This document shows positions 60,975-64,000 of a DNA stretch of 64,000 nucleotides, one piece after another (positions within the stretch are counted from its first letter, which is position 1; each line of letters begins with the position of its first letter). Below the pieces are notes generated by a model, which was not told the origin of the DNA, did no database searches, and saw only the letters and a program-made list of their open reading frames with translations. The translations under genes were made by a program, and so were the position numbers. This stretch comes from an uncultured Clostridia bacterium (lineage in GTDB: Bacteria; Bacillota; Clostridia; Oscillospirales; Ruminococcaceae): contig CANRFM010000001.1 of NCBI GenBank assembly GCA_947629905.1, forward strand, positions 99,910-163,909, given 5' to 3'.

Positions 60975-61415
60975 ATGAAACGTATTTTCCGCTACTTGCT
61001 TGTCCTGCCGCCGGCGTTGCTGTGCCTTGCGGCAGTCGCACTCTGTCACCGTGCGGATGCACCTGCCATGCTTACCGTTCCGGCTGCCACGGAAGAGGAG
61101 CGCAGTGCATTTCTCTTTTCCAAGGGATGGCAGGGGGAACTGATCGCTTCGCAGGCGGTACGCATTCCGCAAAGCATGGACGGTGCATATGCCAACTATG
61201 CGGCATTACAGACGTATCAGCACCTCCCGCTTGCCGACTATGCCGGAGAACGGGCGGTGCTGTATACCTATGCGTTACAAGATTCTGTCTGCCGTGCCGA
61301 ACTGCTTACCGCAGACGGCATCCTCATCGGCGCACAGTGTTATGTACCGGAAGACGGTGCTGTGCTTGATATGCAGGGCAGTGCGGCATGGGAGCAGTTT
61401 GCAGCTCTTAATTGA
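60975..61415 (+). CDS. DUF4830-like exported protein
   Basis: 146 residues. An N-terminal hydrophobic helix (about 6-24; VLPPALLCLAAVAL) is an uncleaved anchor or signal. The remainder follows the DUF4830 pattern: FLFSKGWQGELI, VRIPQSMDGAYANYAALQTY, then ERAVLYTYAL and VCRAELLTADGILIGAQCY. Function is unknown. ATG follows AAAGGAGG. It is divergent from the pseudouridine synthase and overlaps the 3' end of the next gene on the opposite strand by 8 bases. Confidence 0.7.
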   Translation: MKRIFRYLLVLPPALLCLAAVALCHRADAPAMLTVPAATEEERSAFLFSKGWQGELIASQAVRIPQSMDGAYANYAALQTYQHLPLADYAGERAVLYTYALQDSVCRAELLTADGILIGAQCYVPEDGAVLDMQGSAAWEQFAALN

Positions 61416-61812
61416 ACGGGTGCATCATGTTGCCGATAACCGGAAGTACCTTTGCCTTGCCGCTGACAGCGCTGACAAAGAGCATCAGGAATGCCAGAAA
61501 CAGCAGTAAATTGCCCAAAATGCCAAGAATTGCTGCAAGAGGATACCCTACCACCGGGATGATGTGAAAAAGGATAGAGAGAATTCTTACTGCCACAAGG
61601 ACAACCACAAGGAACACTGTGAAAACCAGCCCTTGATTGGCATAATGCTTGGCATAGGCGGAATTCGGCGCAGCGATCAGCGGCAGCCAGAACAGGAAAG
61701 GAATGCACGACAGTGCTGCGATGACCTTGTTGGATGCAATATCACCCGGGTCAAGCTGGTCGGTTACATCCTCCGGGTTCATCACGGAATTTTTGATCTC
61801 ATTGGGATCCAT
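61408..61812 (-). CDS. Small multi-pass membrane protein (DUF4870/Tic20-like)
   Basis: 134 residues with three to four membrane helices: VIAALSCIPFLFWLPLI, GLVFTVFLVVVLVAVRILSI and LAAILGILGNLLLFLAFLML. HYANQGLVF resembles the H-x-NQ element seen in DUF4870-type proteins. Start ATG at 61812 follows GAGGAGG; the longer in-frame ORF overlaps nrdR and is rejected. It is 13 bases after nrdR and probably co-transcribed. Confidence 0.7.
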   Translation of the reverse strand: MDPNEIKNSVMNPEDVTDQLDPGDIASNKVIAALSCIPFLFWLPLIAAPNSAYAKHYANQGLVFTVFLVVVLVAVRILSILFHIIPVVGYPLAAILGILGNLLLFLAFLMLFVSAVSGKAKVLPVIGNMMHPFN

Positions 61813-61825
61813 AGAATTTGCCTCC

Positions 61826-62275
61826 TCATTTTTTTGAGCTGAGCGCTGTAATGGCAGCGATAAAGCTGTCCACGTCCTTGAAATCCTGATACACGGATGC
61901 AAAGCGGATATAGGCAATGGCATCCAGTTCCCGTAGCTGTTCGAGCACCAGTTCTCCGATCCGGTTGGAACTGATCTGACTGCTCCATGTGCCGTCATAG
62001 GCATCCTCCACCACATTCGCAATGGCATTGACCTGTGCAACGGTAATGGGGCGCTTCTTGATAGCGTGATAGATGCCGCTGAGCAGCTTGTTGCGGTCGT
62101 AGGGTTCGAGCGTACCGTCACGTTTGACAACGATACGCAGGGGCTGTTCCACGATCTCATAGGTCGTGAACCGTCTGCCGCAGACCACACACTGCCGCCG
62201 CCGCCTTTTTCTGTCCTCAGACGGGCGGGAATCGATCACTCGGGAATTTTCATTGCCGCAATAGGGACACTTCAT
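61826..62275 (-). CDS. nrdR: Transcriptional repressor NrdR
   Basis: 149 residues. Zinc ribbon with CPYC (3-6) and CVVC (about 31-34), then an ATP-cone domain (VVKRDGTLEPYDRNKL onward). It senses ATP/dATP and represses ribonucleotide reductase genes; no nrd genes lie in this window. ATG at 62275 gives the canonical MKCPYCG start, with GAGGTGA 8 bases upstream. It has its own perfect promoter. Confidence 0.95.
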   Translation of the reverse strand: MKCPYCGNENSRVIDSRPSEDRKRRRRQCVVCGRRFTTYEIVEQPLRIVVKRDGTLEPYDRNKLLSGIYHAIKKRPITVAQVNAIANVVEDAYDGTWSSQISSNRIGELVLEQLRELDAIAYIRFASVYQDFKDVDSFIAAITALSSKK

Positions 62276-62310
62276 GACTGTCACCTCAATTCACAGCGTT
62301 TGCTATACTT

Positions 62311-62339
62311 ATTATAACAAATTCCAAAAAATCTGTCAA
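62311..62339 (-). promoter_or_regulatory. Consensus promoter of nrdR
   Basis: Minus strand TTGACA, 17-bp spacer, TATAAT. No NrdR-box pair was seen here. Confidence 0.9.
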
Positions 62340-62368
62340 TGCAGAAATCGTACAATATTTTCGCATTT

Positions 62369-63196
62369 TCAGAGCGTTTTCTCTCTGTTGCTGACAAAGT
62401 TTGCGTGTTTTTCCACGCTGGAGATCATATGGGAGAGCATCCGGAAGTTGCCAAGCAGATCGGAAATGCCCCGGAAATTATTCCGGTACAGTTCCACAAT
62501 CACGGAGCAGTCCGGCTGGTAGGGGTAGAGGGTCTCGAGGAAGCTGCGTATCCGGAAATTCCCTGCCCCGAGCAGCAGGCAGTCGCCTTTATCGCTGTGG
62601 TCGCTGATGTGGACGTGAACGATATGCGAACCGAGCATATGCAGCATATTGAAGGGAGATTCCCCGGCACGGACAGCCTGTTTGATGTCGAGGACGAATT
62701 TCGCATCATCGCCGAGGATGCGCTTCATTTCCCGCAGAAAGTGGAGCGAACCGCTCTGACAGCGTTCGACATTTTCCTGTGCAACGGTGATGCCGAACTC
62801 CTTGCCAGCATTGACAAGGCGGAGGTAGCGTTCGCAGTACAGCGCAGGTTCAACGGCGTGTATTTTGTAATTGCCGTGGAGCACGAAAAACGTTGCCCCA
62901 AGCTGCTGCATGACGGCAAAATAGCGGCGGTAGTAGTCGATCATATCATCGACCCGCCTGTCATAGGAAGAAAAGAGCGCCATCGGTTCGATCGGACAGG
63001 CAAAGGGGTGAACGGAAGCGCAGGTCACACCGTAGCGATCCATGATCGTCCGCAGGGTATGCACCCGGGCACGGGTGATGTCCGAATCCGCATTGACGAA
63101 CAATTCCACATGGGTGATACCATTGAGGGCGAGGTCGTAGAGGGCTTCCTCCAAGTGTTCGGGGTAGAGACAGGCAGTAGAAACGCCGGCTTGCAT
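62369..63196 (-). CDS. Sugar phosphate isomerase/epimerase-like TIM barrel protein
   Basis: 275 residues of the AP-endonuclease-2/xylose-isomerase-like fold: VSTACLYPEHLEEALYDLAL, HVELFVNADSD, ATFFVLHGNYKI, ITVAQENVERCQSG, FVLDIKQAVRAG and HIVHVHISDHSDKGDCLLLG. Glu, Asp and His residues at strand ends suit a metal-dependent isomerase or epimerase, but the substrate is unknown. ATG at 63196 follows AAAGGAGG; a longer in-frame ORF is rejected. Its promoter overlaps a perfect palindrome. Confidence 0.85.
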   Translation of the reverse strand: MQAGVSTACLYPEHLEEALYDLALNGITHVELFVNADSDITRARVHTLRTIMDRYGVTCASVHPFACPIEPMALFSSYDRRVDDMIDYYRRYFAVMQQLGATFFVLHGNYKIHAVEPALYCERYLRLVNAGKEFGITVAQENVERCQSGSLHFLREMKRILGDDAKFVLDIKQAVRAGESPFNMLHMLGSHIVHVHISDHSDKGDCLLLGAGNFRIRSFLETLYPYQPDCSVIVELYRNNFRGISDLLGNFRMLSHMISSVEKHANFVSNREKTL

Positions 63197-63229
63197 GGTA
63201 AGACCTCCTTTCTGAAACATTCTGCTATC

Positions 63230-63249
63230 GTATACTATCTATAGTATAC
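63230..63249. promoter_or_regulatory. 20-bp palindrome, candidate operator
   Basis: GTATACTAT-CT-ATAGTATAC: perfect 9-bp arms. It covers the -10 and start region of the TIM-barrel gene's promoter, so a repressor bound here would block initiation. Confidence 0.55.
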
Positions 63250-63271
63250 CACATTTTTGAAAAAATTGCAA
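63243..63271 (-). promoter_or_regulatory. Sigma-A promoter of the TIM-barrel gene
   Basis: Minus strand TTGCAA, 17-bp spacer, TATACT. Confidence 0.75.
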
Positions 63272-63275
63272 GCAG

Positions 63276-63311
63276 CCGGCAGGCTGCCGGCTCCGTTTTG
63301 CCTCCCAATGC
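63276..63311. repeat. 36-bp dispersed palindromic repeat, copy 2
   Basis: CCGGCAGGCTGCCGG followed by CTCCGT and TGCCTCCCAATGC elements. It is inverted relative to copy 1 at 39543-39578, with 34 of 36 positions matching. Confidence 0.75.
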
Positions 63312-63388
63312 GGCTGCTCTTAGGGAGGGCATGGAGATACATAATGACCGCAATGTATCCGCTCCTTCTGCAAATCCGCAAGAAATGC

Positions 63389-63417
63389 TTGACAAAGTGC
63401 GGTATACGTGCTATAAT
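63389..63417 (+). promoter_or_regulatory. Promoter of antisense RNA 1
   Basis: TTGACA, 17-bp spacer, TATAAT. Confidence 0.9.
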
Positions 63418-63424
63418 AATAGAA

Positions 63425-63520
63425 AGAGCACACCATCAAACGTTTTGACGGCTGCTCCCAAGGTAATTACAATTTTAGTAATCGCCCAAAGTTGCCAGCT
63501 GGGCGGTTACTTCCTTTTTT
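63425..63520 (+). ncRNA. Candidate antisense RNA 1 of a type I toxin-antitoxin module
   Basis: A ~96-nt RNA predicted from the promoter (start about 63425) to a terminator with arms GTAATCGCCCA (63478) and TGGGCGGTTAC (63500) plus TTCCTTTTTT. It begins AGAGCACACC. It is complementary to the 3' region of the opposing small hydrophobic ORF's transcript, including its last codons. A near copy lies at 63780-63873. Confidence 0.65.
63426..63457 (-). terminator. Predicted 3' hairpin of the toxin 1 mRNA
   Basis: On the minus strand, GAGCA-GCCGTCAAA pairs with TTTGATGG and TGCTC, followed by TTTCTATT. One position pairs as G-U on this strand but is A-C on the plus strand, so the hairpin favours the minus transcript. 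Confidence 0.5.
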
Positions 63521-63614
63521 CATGATGTGAAGTAAGTACTTCCATGATTGCTTTGACAATCGACACAATGCCGGAGCATAAGCCGATGATTTTACAAATC
63601 AAATCAAAAACCAT
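63507..63614 (-). CDS. Candidate type I toxin: 35-residue hydrophobic peptide
   Basis: The peptide starts MVFDLICKIIGLCSGIV, continues with IVKAIMEVLTS and ends HHEKRK. One membrane-spanning stretch followed by a basic tail is the form of Fst/TxpA-type toxins; identity with a named family is not claimed. ATG at 63614 sits 9 bases after AAAAGGGGG; the ATG at 63620 is only 3 bases away. It is driven by a perfect minus-strand promoter at 63683-63711 and converges with antisense RNA 1; its last codons overlap that RNA's terminator. Confidence 0.6.
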   Translation of the reverse strand: MVFDLICKIIGLCSGIVSIVKAIMEVLTSHHEKRK

Positions 63615-63682
63615 GAACATTCACCCCCTTTTGCAAGGGAGCAGGATTCGCCGCCTACCGTTTTCAGGTGTGCTCTGAACAT

Positions 63683-63711
63683 AGTATAACACAAATTCCG
63701 GTATTTGTCAA
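63683..63711 (-). promoter_or_regulatory. Promoter of the toxin 1 mRNA
   Basis: Minus strand TTGACA, 17-bp spacer, TATACT. The predicted start (63676) is the first base of AGAGCACACC, the same decamer that starts the antisense RNA. Confidence 0.85.
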
Positions 63712-63743
63712 CAATCTTTCCGCAAATCCGCCGCAAAAAATGC

Positions 63744-63772
63744 TTGACAAAGCCCGGTATACGTGATATAAT
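63744..63772 (+). promoter_or_regulatory. Promoter of antisense RNA 2
   Basis: TTGACA, 17-bp spacer, TATAAT. Confidence 0.9.
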
Positions 63773-63779
63773 AATAGAA

Positions 63780-63873
63780 AGAGCACACCATCAAACGTTT
63801 TGACGGCTGCTCCCGTAGATTACAAGTTTTTAAGACTGTAACCGTCCAGAGGCAACTGGGCGGTTACTTCCTT
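63780..63873 (+). ncRNA. Candidate antisense RNA 2 (duplicate of antisense RNA 1)
   Basis: Begins AGAGCACACC with the same 5' hairpin as copy 1. The terminator arms GTAACCGTCCA (63838) and TGGGCGGTTAC (63857) differ from copy 1 on one side only, but all positions still pair, the wobble having moved. That supports selection on structure. A T-rich tail follows. Confidence 0.6.
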
Positions 63874-63968
63874 TTATCGGAATCACGGAACGTGATGTAC
63901 GCAATTACAATGTTTGTAAGTGCAAGTTTGAAAAAGAATAATAAAGCTCTGGTATCATCAGGGCGCAC
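63864..63968 (-). CDS. Candidate toxin 2: 34-residue hydrophobic peptide
   Basis: An open frame ending RDSDKRK at the same place relative to antisense RNA 2 as HHEKRK in module 1. It has a hydrophobic span ALLFFFKLALTNIVIAYITF. The GTG at 63968 is used as start, but no good ribosome site is visible and the frame is open further to a TAG near the window edge, so the true start and promoter may lie outside. Confidence 0.4.
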   Translation of the reverse strand: MRPDDTRALLFFFKLALTNIVIAYITFRDSDKRK

Positions 63969-64000
63969 AAATCCAAGCCGTCCAAAGGGCAGCTAAAAAA

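Noticed and set aside
63298..63525. 75-residue plus-strand ORF through antisense RNA 1
   Set aside because: No spaced ribosome site; it runs through a promoter, a 5' hairpin and a terminator, which explain the region better.

Overview
The window looks like chromosome from a spore-forming, fibre-degrading gut or rumen Firmicute near Ruminococcus (Oscillospiraceae). This is an inference from content. It carries a dockerin protein with Thr/Glu-rich linkers (cellulosome style), a GH94 disaccharide phosphorylase, a GH74-type xyloglucanase relative, sporulation genes (SpoIVA, a SPOCS/LysM coat protein, SleC-like spore proteins), a T-box phenylalanine operon and many textbook sigma-A promoters (TTGACA-N17-TATAAT). 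No rRNA, tRNA, transposase or CRISPR array was seen.

Layout. 1-1.8 kb: end of a multi-pass membrane protein plus GtrA. 1.9-12.9 kb (minus): an RNase J, GdpP, L9, DnaB, TilS, FtsH housekeeping operon from a strong promoter with a long structured leader, then a zinc-ribbon protein and a DHH phosphoesterase. 13-16.2 kb (minus): an atypical sugar-nucleotidyltransferase/phosphohexomutase fusion and an AGCS amino-acid symporter. 16.2-18.2 kb: two PH-domain membrane proteins. 18.2-20.8 kb (minus): a three-gene SleC-like spore cluster. 20.9-25.8 kb: a prokaryotic-RING membrane protein and a large secreted protein with ten repeats. 25.9-28.75 kb (minus): CsoR/CopA copper efflux with a CopZ-like domain fused to CopA. 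28.9-35.7 kb: a small membrane protein, then a T-box, pheS, four tandem paralogous membrane proteins and pheT. 35.75-38.8 kb (minus): spoIVA and a SPOCS/LysM gene behind a good sigma-E promoter. 38.8-39.5 kb: a long imperfect inverted repeat. 39.7-44.1 kb: typA and, divergently, the GH94 phosphorylase. 44.2-44.8 kb: a RelB/YafQ toxin-antitoxin pair. 44.9-54.4 kb: one tightly coupled operon (ung, metF, MetH-activation protein, metH, frameshifted GH74-like lipoprotein, GH25 lysozyme, manA, ROK glucokinase). 54.4-60.1 kb (minus): MsmK-type ATPase, dockerin protein and solute-binding lipoprotein. 60.1-63.2 kb: RsuA-type pseudouridine synthase, small membrane proteins, nrdR and a sugar-isomerase-like TIM-barrel protein.

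The window ends in what I consider its most interesting signal. It is a tandemly duplicated locus of small convergent transcripts (63.38-64.0 kb). Each unit has a perfect promoter, a roughly 95-nt RNA with its own terminator, and an opposing short hydrophobic ORF ending in KRK. This is the architecture of a type I toxin-antitoxin system. Other unusual features are the 210-bp-arm inverted repeat at 38.84-39.48 kb, the four paralogs between pheS and pheT, the internal Shine-Dalgarno in copA that could release a free CopZ, and the structured RNase J leader.
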